DNA of 9,192 nucleotides from Burkholderiales bacterium (lineage in GTDB: Bacteria; Pseudomonadota; Gammaproteobacteria; Burkholderiales; Burkholderiaceae), in assembly GCA_903643055.1 (NCBI GenBank), contig CAHJWV010000108.1:1-9192 (forward strand). Reading direction: 5' to 3'. Within the stretch, counting starts at the first letter, position 1. Every line of letters begins with the position of its first letter. The notes under the pieces were generated by a model that had not been told where the DNA came from, searched no databases, and worked only from the letters and a program-made list of their open reading frames with translations. Both the position numbers and the translations under genes were made by a program. Below are positions 1 through 6,778 of the stretch, one piece after another.

Positions 1-23
1 CCGTTTGGCGAAACGATTGCAAG

Positions 24-1532
24 ATGGAATCTGACAAACCCTTCGGCGACAAGAGCCAACCCTTCCTGGCCAAGCCGGTCGCGCAGCCCCGTGTGCCATT
101 GATGGCGGGCCAAGTCATCGATGGCTTTCGGCTCGAAGCGCATTTGCATCAGGGCGCGATGGCGCAGCTGTGGCGCGTGAGCGCGATCGACAGCCCCGAC
201 CCGACGCCGCTGATCATGAAGCTGCCGCGCGCGAAGGGCGGTGCCGATCCGTCCAGCATCGTTGGCTTCGAAGTCGAACAGCTGCTGCTGCCTGCGCTGG
301 CCGGCCTGCACATGCCGCGCTTCATCGCCAAGGGCCAGCTCGGCGGCCAGCCTTACGTCGTGATGGAGCGCATCACCGGACCGTCACTGCGGCCTCGCGT
401 CGACGCCGCACCGCTTCCGGTGAAGGACGTCATCGACATCGGCGTGCGCGTGGCCACAGCGCTGCATGACCTGCACCGGCAGCACTTGGTGCACCTCGAC
501 GTCAAGCCGGCCAACATCATGTTCCGCCCGCAGGTCGATGGCGCGGGCGGCGAAGCGGTGCTGATCGACTTCAGCGTCTCTCACCACGACCAGTTGCCCG
601 ATCTGCAGCCCGAGGAATTCAAGCTGCCGGCAGGCAGCGGCCCCTACGCCTCGCCGGAGCAGGCGCAATCGATTCGAAGCGATCTGCGCAGCGACCTCTT
701 CTCGCTCGGCGTGATGCTGTATCACCTGCTGACCGGGCAGTTTCCGTTCGGCGAGCCCGACAGCCTGCAGGCACTGCGCGAGCGCCTGTACCGCGAGCCG
801 GCCGCGCCGCGCACGCTGCGCCCCGATTGCCCGGCCGCGCTGCAGGAAACCATTCTTCGCTGCCTTGAACCGCAACCCGCCAAACGCCATCAGACCGGCG
901 CGCAACTCGCCTTCGAACTGCTGAACCCCGATCAGGTGGCCTTGACCGAACGCGCGCTGCGCCGCCAGCGCAGCGGCGGGGTCGGCGTGATGCGGCGCTG
1001 GTTCTCGGCCCTCGGTGCCGAGGCGGCGCCACACCCGGTCGCGGCCGTGCAGGTGGCGCGCAGCCCGATGGTGCTGGTGGCGGTCGACGTCAGCGTGTCC
1101 GAGCCGGCGATGCTGGAGAGCCTGCGCGTCACGGCGCAGCGGCTGCTGCAGGCCGAGCCGGGCGCCCGTCTCACCTGCATCACGGTGCTGAAGACTTACC
1201 GCAGCGCCGAAGACGAAGCGCTCGACAAAGACAGCCAGGCCAAGCAAGCCCAGTTGATGGTGGAACTCAAGCATTGGGCGCGTCCGATGGTGCTGGCCTT
1301 GAAGCTGCCGACAGATGCCCCTTCCGGCCGCGTGAGCTTTCAGGTGCTGCAGGGCGCAGATGTCGCGCTGGCCATCGTCGACCATGCCCGCAAGAACCAT
1401 GTCGATCACATCGTGATGGGTGCGCGCAGCATCGGCATCCTGCGCCGTTATCTCGGCAGCGTCGCGATCCAGGTGACGGCGCAGGCCGACTGCAGCGTGA
1501 CGGTCGCGCGCCACATCCCGCCCAAGCGCTGA
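24..1532 (+). CDS. Serine/threonine protein kinase fused to a C-terminal universal stress protein domain
   Basis: A 502-residue protein with two domains and no obvious membrane segment, so probably cytoplasmic. Residues about 33-300 form a Hanks-type kinase: a degenerate glycine loop (LHQGAMAQLW, 41-50), the VAIK-type lysine K66, the catalytic loop HLDVKPANIM (157-166, with D159, K161 and N164), the metal-binding D182 in DFS, ASPE at 209-212, and D224 in the DLFSLGVMLY helix. The HRD arginine is Leu158 and the DFG glycine is Ser184, so this is a non-RD kinase, but the essential Lys and Asp residues remain. An Arg-rich linker (about 305-345) leads to a USP fold (about 348-497) ending in a nucleotide-loop-like GARS...GS motif. 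It presumably phosphorylates proteins and senses nucleotide or stress state; its substrate is unknown. The frame is open to the window edge but shows no upstream start codon. No good Shine-Dalgarno site precedes ATG 24, so the true start could lie outside the window. Confidence 0.88.
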   Translation: MESDKPFGDKSQPFLAKPVAQPRVPLMAGQVIDGFRLEAHLHQGAMAQLWRVSAIDSPDPTPLIMKLPRAKGGADPSSIVGFEVEQLLLPALAGLHMPRFIAKGQLGGQPYVVMERITGPSLRPRVDAAPLPVKDVIDIGVRVATALHDLHRQHLVHLDVKPANIMFRPQVDGAGGEAVLIDFSVSHHDQLPDLQPEEFKLPAGSGPYASPEQAQSIRSDLRSDLFSLGVMLYHLLTGQFPFGEPDSLQALRERLYREPAAPRTLRPDCPAALQETILRCLEPQPAKRHQTGAQLAFELLNPDQVALTERALRRQRSGGVGVMRRWFSALGAEAAPHPVAAVQVARSPMVLVAVDVSVSEPAMLESLRVTAQRLLQAEPGARLTCITVLKTYRSAEDEALDKDSQAKQAQLMVELKHWARPMVLALKLPTDAPSGRVSFQVLQGADVALAIVDHARKNHVDHIVMGARSIGILRRYLGSVAIQVTAQADCSVTVARHIPPKR

Positions 1533-1550
1533 GCGCGAAGGCCTGCGCTC
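1531..1550 (+). terminator. Hairpin at the kinase stop codon, weak terminator candidate
   Basis: A perfect 6-bp inverted repeat, GAGCGC (1531-1536) and GCGCTC (1545-1550), encloses an 8-nt loop. It starts inside the kinase TGA stop (1530-1532). No T-run follows, so it does not meet the intrinsic-terminator pattern; it could protect the 3' end or do nothing. The 104-nt gap to kynB also suggests that the kinase and the kyn genes are separate transcripts. Confidence 0.3.
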
Positions 1551-1565
1551 CATCCATCGGAGAAC

Positions 1566-1583
1566 TGTCGGGTTCAACCGACA
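1566..1583. promoter_or_regulatory. Palindrome upstream of kynB, candidate operator
   Basis: TGTCGG (1566-1571) and CCGACA (1578-1583) form a perfect inverted repeat around the 6-nt centre GTTCAA, 53 nt before the kynB start codon. It is the clearest symmetric element in the gap between the kinase and the kyn operon. In other proteobacteria kyn genes are controlled by the Lrp-type regulator KynR. Whether this site belongs to such a regulator is a guess from position only. I could not find convincing -35/-10 boxes in the gap. Confidence 0.35.
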
Positions 1584-1626
1584 CCACAGCCGCCGGGCCG
1601 GTGCTACCGTGCCTTGCTTGCGCAGC

Positions 1627-1631
1627 AGGAG
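1627..1631 (+). promoter_or_regulatory. Shine-Dalgarno site of kynB
   Basis: AGGAG lies 5 nt before ATG 1637. It fixes the kynB start there, although the same frame is open far upstream into the kinase gene. Confidence 0.8.
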
Positions 1632-1636
1632 CACAC

Positions 1637-2269
1637 ATGAAACGCCTGTGGGACATCTCGCCGCCGATCGCACCCGACTCGCCGCTCTTTCCGGGCGACC
1701 AGCCGTATGAGCAGGCATGGACCGCACGCATCGGCCCCGGCTGCCCGGTCAACCTGAGCGCAATCACGATGTCGCCGCACATCGGCGCGCATGCCGATGC
1801 GCCGCTGCATTACGCCGATGAGGCTCCCGCGATCGGCGCGGTCGACCTTGCGCCTTACCTCGGCCCCTGCCGCTTGATCCATGCGATCGCCGAGCCGCGC
1901 CTGATCCTGCCGGAGCATCTGCCTATGCTGACACAGTCATCACAGCCCCTGCCCCCGCGCGTGCTGGTGCGGACTTGCGAACGCACGCCGACCACCTGGT
2001 CGCCCGAGTTCTCAGCCTTCGCACCCCACACGCTGGCCTGGCTGGCCGGCCTGGGGGTGGCGCTCGTCGGCATCGACAGTCCATCGGTCGACCCGGCCGA
2101 CAGCAAGACGCTCGACAGCCATCAACAACTGCTGCGGCATGGCTTGCGGGTGCTCGAAAACCTGGTGCTCGACGAAGTGCCCGCCGGCGACTATGAGTTG
2201 ATTGCGTTGCCCTTGAAATTGATGACGGCCTGCGCCTCACCGGTGCGCGCGGTGCTGCGGGAGCTTTGA
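1637..2269 (+). CDS. kynB: Kynurenine formamidase (arylformamidase)
   Basis: KynB hydrolyses N-formyl-L-kynurenine to L-kynurenine and formate, the second step of tryptophan breakdown. The 210-residue length is normal for the bacterial cyclase-like, metal-dependent family. The signature metal motif is intact: SPHIGAHADAPLHY at 47-60, giving H48, H52 and D54. H162 and E174, in the SHQQLL...LENLVLDEV stretch, sit where the family has its remaining metal ligands (inferred from family pattern). The N-terminus MKRLWDISPPI and the SPSVDPADSKTLDSH segment (148-162) are also typical. The ATG at 1637 is preceded by AGGAG. The stop codon lies two bases before the kynU ATG, which points to translational coupling with kynU in a kynBUA operon. 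Confidence 0.95.
   Translation: MKRLWDISPPIAPDSPLFPGDQPYEQAWTARIGPGCPVNLSAITMSPHIGAHADAPLHYADEAPAIGAVDLAPYLGPCRLIHAIAEPRLILPEHLPMLTQSSQPLPPRVLVRTCERTPTTWSPEFSAFAPHTLAWLAGLGVALVGIDSPSVDPADSKTLDSHQQLLRHGLRVLENLVLDEVPAGDYELIALPLKLMTACASPVRAVLREL
2259..2263 (+). promoter_or_regulatory. Shine-Dalgarno site deciding the kynU start
   Basis: GGGAG inside the last kynB codons lies 8 nt before ATG 2272. A TTG at 2266 in the same frame overlaps the kynB stop but is only 2 nt from this site, so ATG 2272 is preferred. Confidence 0.7.
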
Positions 2270-2271
2270 CG

Positions 2272-3540
2272 ATGGCGCTGACACAGAAAGACTGCCTCGC
2301 GCTCGACGCGCAAGACCCGCTGGCGCTGCTGCGCGAGCAGTTCGTGCTGCCGCCGGGCGTGATCTACCTCGATGGCAACTCGCTGGGCGTGCTGCCGCGC
2401 GCCACGCCGGCGCGGGTGCAAGCGGTGCTGCAACAGGAGTGGGGCCAGGGCCTGATCCGCAGCTGGAACGATGCCGGCTGGATCGACCTGCCGCGCAAGA
2501 TCGGCAACAAGATCGCCACGCTGATCGGCGCTGGCGAGAACGAGGTCGTCGTGGCCGATTCGACCTCGGTGAATTTGTTCAAGGTGCTCAGCGCCGCGCT
2601 GCGCATCGTGCAGACCGACACGCCCACGCGCAAGCTGATCGTCTCCGAGCGCAGCAACTTCCCGACCGATCTCTACATCGCCGAGAGCCTGGCCGCGCAG
2701 CATGGCATGGACTTGCTGCTCGTCGAGCCGCAGGAGATCGAAGCCAGCCTGAACGACACGGTGGCGGTGCTGATGCTGACGCAGGTCAACTACCGAACAG
2801 GCCATCTGCATGACATGGCCGCCCTTACCCGAAGCGCGCACCGCGCCGGCGCGCTGACCGTCTGGGACCTCGCCCACAGCGCTGGCGCCTTGCCGGTCGA
2901 TCTGACTCGCAGCCAGGCCGACTTCGCGGTCGGCTGCGGCTACAAATACCTCAATGGCGGCCCCGGCGCGCCGGCCTTCGTGTGGGCCCACCCGCGCCAC
3001 GCCGGGCGTGTGGAGCAACCGCTGTCGGGCTGGCTCGGGCACGCGGCACCGTTCGAGTTCAACCCTGGCTACCGGCCTGCCGCTGGCATCGCACGTTATC
3101 AATGCGGCACGCCAGCGATTCTTGCGATGGCGGCGCTGGAATGCGGTGTTGACACCGTGCGATCGGTCGACATGCAGGAACTGCGGCGCAAGTCGATTGC
3201 GCTCAGTGAAGCTTTCATCGCGTTGGTCGAAGCGCGCTGCGCCGGCCAGGGCCTGGCACTCGCCTCGCCGTGCGATGCCGCGCAACGAGGAAGCCATGTC
3301 AGCTTCTCGCACACGCAGGGCTATCCGATCATGCAAGCCTTGATTGGGCGCGGCGTGATTGGCGACTTTCGCGCCGGCGATGCAGCCGGCCCCGGCAGCG
3401 CCGATCTGCTGCGCTTCGGCTTCACGCCGCTGTACACCAGCTTCATCGACGTGTGGGAGGCCGTCGAGCACCTGCGCCAGATTTTGCACAGCGGCGAGTG
3501 GCAGCAGGCGAGGTTCCATCAGCGCGGCACCGTGACCTGA
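2272..3540 (+). CDS. kynU: Kynureninase
   Basis: KynU is a pyridoxal-phosphate enzyme that cleaves L-kynurenine to anthranilate and L-alanine. The 422-residue length fits the bacterial enzymes (about 415-425). Fold-type I aminotransferase features are visible: IYLDGNSLG near the N-terminus (31-39), the STSVNLFK loop (97-104) that contacts the cofactor phosphate, SNFPTDLY (128-135), [11 protein letters not shown] with D199 and H202 (198-208), and the Schiff-base lysine K225 in [12 protein letters not shown] (223-234). Near the C-terminus, [11 protein letters not shown] (381-391) carries the arginine expected to bind the substrate carboxylate. It starts two bases after the kynB stop, so it is almost certainly co-translated with kynB. 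Its product anthranilate may feed anthranilate degradation or biosynthesis encoded elsewhere; no such gene is in the window. Confidence 0.96.
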   Translation: MALTQKDCLALDAQDPLALLREQFVLPPGVIYLDGNSLGVLPRATPARVQAVLQQEWGQGLIRSWNDAGWIDLPRKIGNKIATLIGAGENEVVVADSTSVNLFKVLSAALRIVQTDTPTRKLIVSERSNFPTDLYIAESLAAQHGMDLLLVEPQEIEASLNDTVAVLMLTQVNYRTGHLHDMAALTRSAHRAGALTVWDLAHSAGALPVDLTRSQADFAVGCGYKYLNGGPGAPAFVWAHPRHAGRVEQPLSGWLGHAAPFEFNPGYRPAAGIARYQCGTPAILAMAALECGVDTVRSVDMQELRRKSIALSEAFIALVEARCAGQGLALASPCDAAQRGSHVSFSHTQGYPIMQALIGRGVIGDFRAGDAAGPGSADLLRFGFTPLYTSFIDVWEAVEHLRQILHSGEWQQARFHQRGTVT

Positions 3541-3558
3541 CGCCACCTCACAGCGCCA

Positions 3559-3579
3559 ATGAACCGCCCCACCCCATGA
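3559..3579 (+). other. Six-codon ORF overlapping the kynA start
   Basis: ATG 3559 opens a tiny frame, MNRPTP, whose TGA (3577-3579) overlaps the kynA ATG as ATGA. kynA has no ribosome-binding site of its own, so termination and reinitiation could help load ribosomes. The tiny frame also lacks a Shine-Dalgarno site, so it may be coincidence. Confidence 0.25.
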
Positions 3580-4409
3580 ACCAAGACAAGATCGAACACG
3601 AAGGCGCGAAGCTCGACTTCAGCCAGGACATGAGCTACGCCGATTACCTGCATCTCGATCAATTGCTGAGTGCGCAGGCGCCGCTGTCACCCGATCACAA
3701 CGAGATGCTGTTCATCGTGCAGCACCAGACCAGCGAGCTGTGGATGAAGCTGATGCTGCATGAGCTGCGCGCAGCCGTTGATCGCATCGCACGCGACGAT
3801 CTCGGCAGTGCCTTCAAGATGCTCGCGCGCGTCAGCCGCATCATGGAACAGCTGGTGCACGCCTGGGATGTACTGGCCACGATGACGCCGCCGGAATACA
3901 CCGCCATCCGGCCTTATCTCAGCCACAGCAGCGGCTTTCAGAGCTGGCAATACCGCTGCATCGAATTCATGCTCGGCAACAAGAATGCGGCCTTGCGCCA
4001 GCCGCATCTGCATCGGCCGGATCTGCTGGCGCAGGTCGATGCCGCATGGCAAGCCCCATCGCTGTACGACGAATCATTGCGGCTGCTGGCCCGGCGCGGC
4101 ATCGCCGTGCCGGGCTCACACGCTGAGCGCGACTGGACTCAACCTTATGTCGCCAGCGACGGGGTCGAACAAGCCTGGCTGGTGGTCTACCGAGACCCGA
4201 AAGATCACTGGGATCTCTATCAACTGGGCGAAGAGCTGACCGATCTCGAAGATGCCTTTCGGCTCTGGCGCTTTCGCCATGTGACCACGGTCGAGCGTGT
4301 GATTGGCTTTAAGCGTGGCACAGGTGGCACCGGCGGTGTGAGCTATCTGCGCAAGATGCTGGACGTGGTGCTGTTCCCCGAGATCTGGTCACTGCGCACG
4401 CACCTTTGA
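3576..4409 (+). CDS. kynA: Tryptophan 2,3-dioxygenase
   Basis: KynA is a haem enzyme that inserts O2 into L-tryptophan to give N-formylkynurenine, the entry step of the pathway. The 277 residues match bacterial TDOs. Compared with the Xanthomonas campestris enzyme the key residues appear at a constant offset of five: F46 and H50 in [12 protein letters not shown]108, R112, S119 in [10 protein letters not shown], the haem-ligand H235 in [11 protein letters not shown], and T249 in the KRGTGGTGG loop (246-254). The start ATG 3576 gives the usual N-terminus before [12 protein letters not shown]. The frame is open further upstream but offers no start codon near it. Oddly, no Shine-Dalgarno sequence precedes it; the 20 bases upstream are C-rich, and a six-codon ORF overlaps the start by ATGA. 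It lies 35 nt after kynU as the third gene of the operon. Confidence 0.96.
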   Translation: MNQDKIEHEGAKLDFSQDMSYADYLHLDQLLSAQAPLSPDHNEMLFIVQHQTSELWMKLMLHELRAAVDRIARDDLGSAFKMLARVSRIMEQLVHAWDVLATMTPPEYTAIRPYLSHSSGFQSWQYRCIEFMLGNKNAALRQPHLHRPDLLAQVDAAWQAPSLYDESLRLLARRGIAVPGSHAERDWTQPYVASDGVEQAWLVVYRDPKDHWDLYQLGEELTDLEDAFRLWRFRHVTTVERVIGFKRGTGGTGGVSYLRKMLDVVLFPEIWSLRTHL

Positions 4410-4559
4410 CGAGGCGCCATGGAGGGCCGATGCAGGTGAATGCAGCTCAATAATCAACACGATCAACAGTGATCCGCAACGCGACCAGAAAACACATGCC
4501 GCTCATTCATCGCGGCAGGTTCATGGCCCGCACCACAGCGAGCCCGCGGCTCGCGTCGA
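4410..4559. other. Intergenic gap between convergent kynA and the exported-protein gene
   Basis: This 150-nt gap holds the 3' ends of two converging genes. A relatively AT-rich stretch (about 4446-4500) has no recognisable gene, and there is no long stem with a T-run downstream of kynA. The only clear structure is the hairpin at 4538-4554. Confidence 0.5.
4538..4554 (-). terminator. Hairpin between convergent genes, terminator candidate
   Basis: A perfect 7-bp GC-rich stem, GCGAGCC (4538-4544) and GGCTCGC (4548-4554), has a 3-nt loop. It lies 5 nt beyond the stop of the - strand exported-protein gene. There is no T-run on either side, so intrinsic termination would be weak; it may mark the transcript 3' end for either strand. 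Confidence 0.35.
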
Positions 4560-5003
4560 TCAATCGGTGCCTTGCGGAAACACCAGCACCGCGCGCGTCG
4601 AGCCGGTGTGGTTGACCGACACGCGGCGCTCCAGCATCTTGCCGTTCAACGTTGCCTGCATCTTGTATTGGCCTGGCGGCACCTTCACCCACAGGTAAGG
4701 GCCCTCGGTCTTGGCTTGCAGCACCACGTTGCCGGCTTTGTCGGTCAACTTGACCTCGACATCGGCCGTGAACTGGTCGCGTGCGCCGGCTTTCTCATAC
4801 AGCTCGATGTTCAGCGGATAGCTGCTGCGCGCCTGTTTGAACGCAGGAATCTGCTCGTAGGCGGTGCCACCGGTCACATAGGTCGCAGCGCCCGATTGCT
4901 GCTCGCTGGGGAGAGGCAACAGATCTTCCTGGGCCCAGACCGAGGCGCTGGTCAGCGTCAATGCGGTCAGCACGGCGAGCGTGGATTGGCGGAATGTGTT
5001 CAT
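4560..5003 (-). CDS. Small exported protein of unknown function
   Basis: I do not recognise a specific function. The 147-residue product starts with a clear Sec signal peptide (MNTFRQ, then a hydrophobic core, with probable cleavage after SVWA at 21-24), so the mature protein of about 123 residues is probably periplasmic. The mature part has a short unstructured N-terminus and then alternating beta-strand pattern (63-145), including DVEVKLTDKAGNVV and GPYLWVKVPPGQYKMQATLNG. This resembles small carboxypeptidase-regulatory-like or transthyretin-like beta-sandwich domains. There are no cysteines after the signal, so it is not a lipoprotein. ATG 5003 is chosen over longer frames because it begins the signal peptide and has AAGAGAGGA (5011-5019) 7 nt upstream. 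A sigma-E-like promoter candidate lies at 5036-5063. htrA is the next gene upstream on the same strand, beyond a strong terminator. Confidence 0.85.
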   Translation of the reverse strand: MNTFRQSTLAVLTALTLTSASVWAQEDLLPLPSEQQSGAATYVTGGTAYEQIPAFKQARSSYPLNIELYEKAGARDQFTADVEVKLTDKAGNVVLQAKTEGPYLWVKVPPGQYKMQATLNGKMLERRVSVNHTGSTRAVLVFPQGTD

Positions 5004-5010
5004 GGTCAGT

Positions 5011-5019
5011 TCCTCTCTT
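5011..5019 (-). promoter_or_regulatory. Shine-Dalgarno site deciding the exported-protein start
   Basis: On the - strand AAGAGAGGA lies 7 nt before ATG 5003. It supports that start over the ATGs further upstream at about 5036 and 5078, which would bury the signal peptide. Confidence 0.75.
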
Positions 5020-5035
5020 GAGACTCTAAGCTCCA

Positions 5036-5063
5036 TGAGACCGCCGATGCCCCTACCTGTTCC
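5036..5063 (-). promoter_or_regulatory. Candidate sigma-E (ECF-type) promoter for the exported-protein gene
   Basis: On the - strand GGAACAG (5063-5057) resembles the RpoE -35 element GGAACTT. After a 15-nt spacer, GTCTCA (5041-5036) resembles the RpoE -10 element (GTC-rich start, TCTGA/TCAAA type). A transcript starting near 5030 would have a short leader of about 26 nt holding the ribosome-binding site, which is sensible geometry. The match is by eye and short motifs can arise by chance. Confidence 0.4.
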
Positions 5064-5114
5064 CGCCCAGCGACACAAAACGAACTTGTCCTACATCTGC
5101 GCGGCGCCGATGTG

Positions 5115-5146
5115 AAAACGCCCTCGCCGCATCGCGGCAAGGGCGT
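5115..5146 (-). terminator. Intrinsic terminator of htrA
   Basis: A 13-bp stem is formed by 5118-5130 and 5134-5146 around a 3-nt loop. The single imperfect position is a U-G wobble when read on the - strand but a C-A mismatch on the + strand. The stem is followed on the - strand by TTTT. It lies about 54 nt after the htrA stop and before the exported-protein promoter, so it should insulate the two genes. Confidence 0.8.
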
Positions 5147-5159
5147 CTTTGGAATCGCC

Positions 5160-5181
5160 GCAAGGCACCGAATTGCCTTGC
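5160..5181 (-). repeat. Inverted repeat between the htrA stop and its terminator
   Basis: GCAAGGCA (5160-5167) and TGCCTTGC (5174-5181) form a perfect 8-bp stem with a 6-nt loop, starting about 18 nt past the htrA stop. No T-run follows. Together with the terminator it would give htrA mRNA two tandem 3' hairpins, possibly protecting against exonucleases. Confidence 0.5.
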
Positions 5182-5199
5182 TTCGGCGCATCAGCCCGA

Positions 5200-6753
5200 T
5201 CAGCCCGGATTGACCGGCACGAAGATGCGCCCGCCATCGCGCTGCACCAGCAAGGCCACGCTCTTCGGCTTGCCTTGCATCACGCTGCGCACCTGATCGA
5301 CCGATTGCACCGGCTTGCCATTGATGGCCAGCAGCACATCACCGACTTCGATACCGGCGCGTGCGGCCGGGCCGCTCACGTTCTCGACCACCAGGCCTTG
5401 ATCGATGCCCGACTGCTTGCGCTCTTCACGCGTCAACTGCCGCAGTGCGAGGCCCAATTGGCCGCCTTGGGCGGCGCCATCGGAATCGGCCACCTGCGTC
5501 GCGGCATCGTCAATACCGCCGAGCTTGGCGTCGATGTCGCGCGCCGCATGGTCGCGCCAGACCTTCAGCTTGACCTTGTCACCGGGCGCTGCGAGACCGA
5601 TCAGGCTCGACAAATTGCCCGAGCGGCTGACGGCTTCGCCATTGACTTCAGTGATCACGTCACCCGGCTTCAAGCCGGCATTCGCGGCCGCGCTGTTCGG
5701 CGTCACGCTGGACACCAGCGCGCCATCCGGGCGGGTCAGGCCGAACGATTCGGCCAGCGTCTGGTTCAGGTCCTGGATCGTCACGCCCAAGCGGCCATGC
5801 GAGGCCTTGCCGGTCGCGACGATCTGGTCTTTGACCTTCAGCGCCACGTTGATCGGGATCGCAAAGCTCAAGCCCTGGAAGCCGCCGCTTTGCGAATAGA
5901 TCTGCGCATTGATGCCGATCACCGAGCCGGTGCCGTCAAACAACGGGCCGCCGGAGTTGCCAGGGTTCACCGCCGCATCGGTCTGGATGAACGGCACGAC
6001 GCTGTCGCCCGGCAGCGAGCGGCCCTTGGCGCTGACGATGCCTTGCGTGGCCGTTTGCTCCAGGCCGTAAGGCGCGCCGATGGCCAGCACCGGGTCGCCC
6101 ACTTCAACCTGCTTCGGGTCGCCCAGGCGCACCGTCGGCAGGTTCTTCGCGTTGATGCGCAGCACCGCGATGTCGGTGGTCGCGTCAGCACCCAAGACCT
6201 TGGCGGAGAACTCGCGGCGATCGCTCAGTTTGACCAGCACTTCCTTGGCTTCGCGCACCACATGGGCGTTGGTCAGGATCAGGCCATCGCTGCTGATGAT
6301 GAAGCCCGAGCCCTGGCCGCGAAACGGTGTCGACGGGTTTTGCCGGCCGCGCTGCTGCATGCCCGGCAGGCCGCGGAAAAACTGGAAGAACGGGTCGTTC
6401 TCGGCACCGGGTGGCAAGCCGCCTTGCGATTGCTCTTCGGCCGTGACCTTGTGCAGCCCTTCCACAGTCACGCCGACCACGGCCGGGCCGGCCTGTACGA
6501 CGATGGCACGGTAGTTCGGCACCATGCCTTGCGCAGGCACCAAGGCCACCGGCGGCGGCGCGGTAACCGGTGCGGTTACAGCGGCAGGCGCGGCCGCCAT
6601 CCGTTGCGCAGGGGCCGTGGCGGCGGGTTCGGTGACACCATTCAGCTTGTCTTGGACCTTTGTCCACTCCGGCTTGAGGCTGAATGCGCCGGCCGTGCCG
6701 ACTGCCAGTACGCCCGCTGCCACCAGCGCAGCGCTCAGTGTGTTGACTTTCAT
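5200..6753 (-). CDS. HtrA-family periplasmic serine protease (DegQ/MucD type)
   Basis: A 517-residue Do-family protease and chaperone that degrades or holds misfolded envelope proteins. The N-terminus (about 5-23) is a hydrophobic signal peptide or anchor ending in AGAFS, followed by an Ala/Pro-rich linker (about 41-75). The trypsin-like domain (about 80-310) has the full catalytic triad: H164 in TNAHVV, D194 in TTDIAVL and S267 in GNSGGPL. The LA-loop region around DPFFQFFRG (120-128) is typical of DegQ/MucD. PDZ1 (about 318-408, carboxylate loop RLGV at 321-324) and PDZ2 (about 430-515, QLGL at 432-435) follow, the standard HtrA layout. ATG 6753 has AGGA at 6763-6760, 6 nt upstream. The upstream region holds an array of four half-sites and a palindrome that may be regulatory. 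A terminator follows the gene. degP-type genes are often controlled by envelope stress systems. The choice among degP, degQ and mucD names cannot be settled by eye. Confidence 0.95.
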   Translation of the reverse strand: MKVNTLSAALVAAGVLAVGTAGAFSLKPEWTKVQDKLNGVTEPAATAPAQRMAAAPAAVTAPVTAPPPVALVPAQGMVPNYRAIVVQAGPAVVGVTVEGLHKVTAEEQSQGGLPPGAENDPFFQFFRGLPGMQQRGRQNPSTPFRGQGSGFIISSDGLILTNAHVVREAKEVLVKLSDRREFSAKVLGADATTDIAVLRINAKNLPTVRLGDPKQVEVGDPVLAIGAPYGLEQTATQGIVSAKGRSLPGDSVVPFIQTDAAVNPGNSGGPLFDGTGSVIGINAQIYSQSGGFQGLSFAIPINVALKVKDQIVATGKASHGRLGVTIQDLNQTLAESFGLTRPDGALVSSVTPNSAAANAGLKPGDVITEVNGEAVSRSGNLSSLIGLAAPGDKVKLKVWRDHAARDIDAKLGGIDDAATQVADSDGAAQGGQLGLALRQLTREERKQSGIDQGLVVENVSGPAARAGIEVGDVLLAINGKPVQSVDQVRSVMQGKPKSVALLVQRDGGRIFVPVNPG

Positions 6754-6778
6754 GAGAAATCCTTTTGTGCAGGGGTCC

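Noticed and set aside
1274..1636. Extended N-terminus for kynB overlapping the kinase gene
   Set aside because: The frame is open, but the extra 121 residues are Arg/Pro-rich shadow sequence. The family's normal N-terminus and a good AGGAG site fall at 1637.
384..1727. 447-residue open frame on the - strand opposite the kinase gene
   Set aside because: Its translation is rich in His, Arg and Gln with no domain pattern, and it runs antisense to a gene with clear kinase motifs. It is a high-GC shadow frame.
2191..3546. 451-residue open frame on the - strand opposite kynU
   Set aside because: It mirrors kynU, which has all its catalytic motifs. The antisense product is low-complexity and lacks a ribosome-binding site or any recognisable fold.
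3270..3575. Extended N-terminus for kynA overlapping kynU
   Set aside because: The extra residues are out-of-frame kynU sequence. TDO homology begins with the ATG at 3576.
4446..4500. AT-richer patch downstream of kynA as a promoter or small RNA
   Set aside because: No -35/-10 pair, terminator or conserved-looking fold was seen. Convergent genes make a promoter here less likely.
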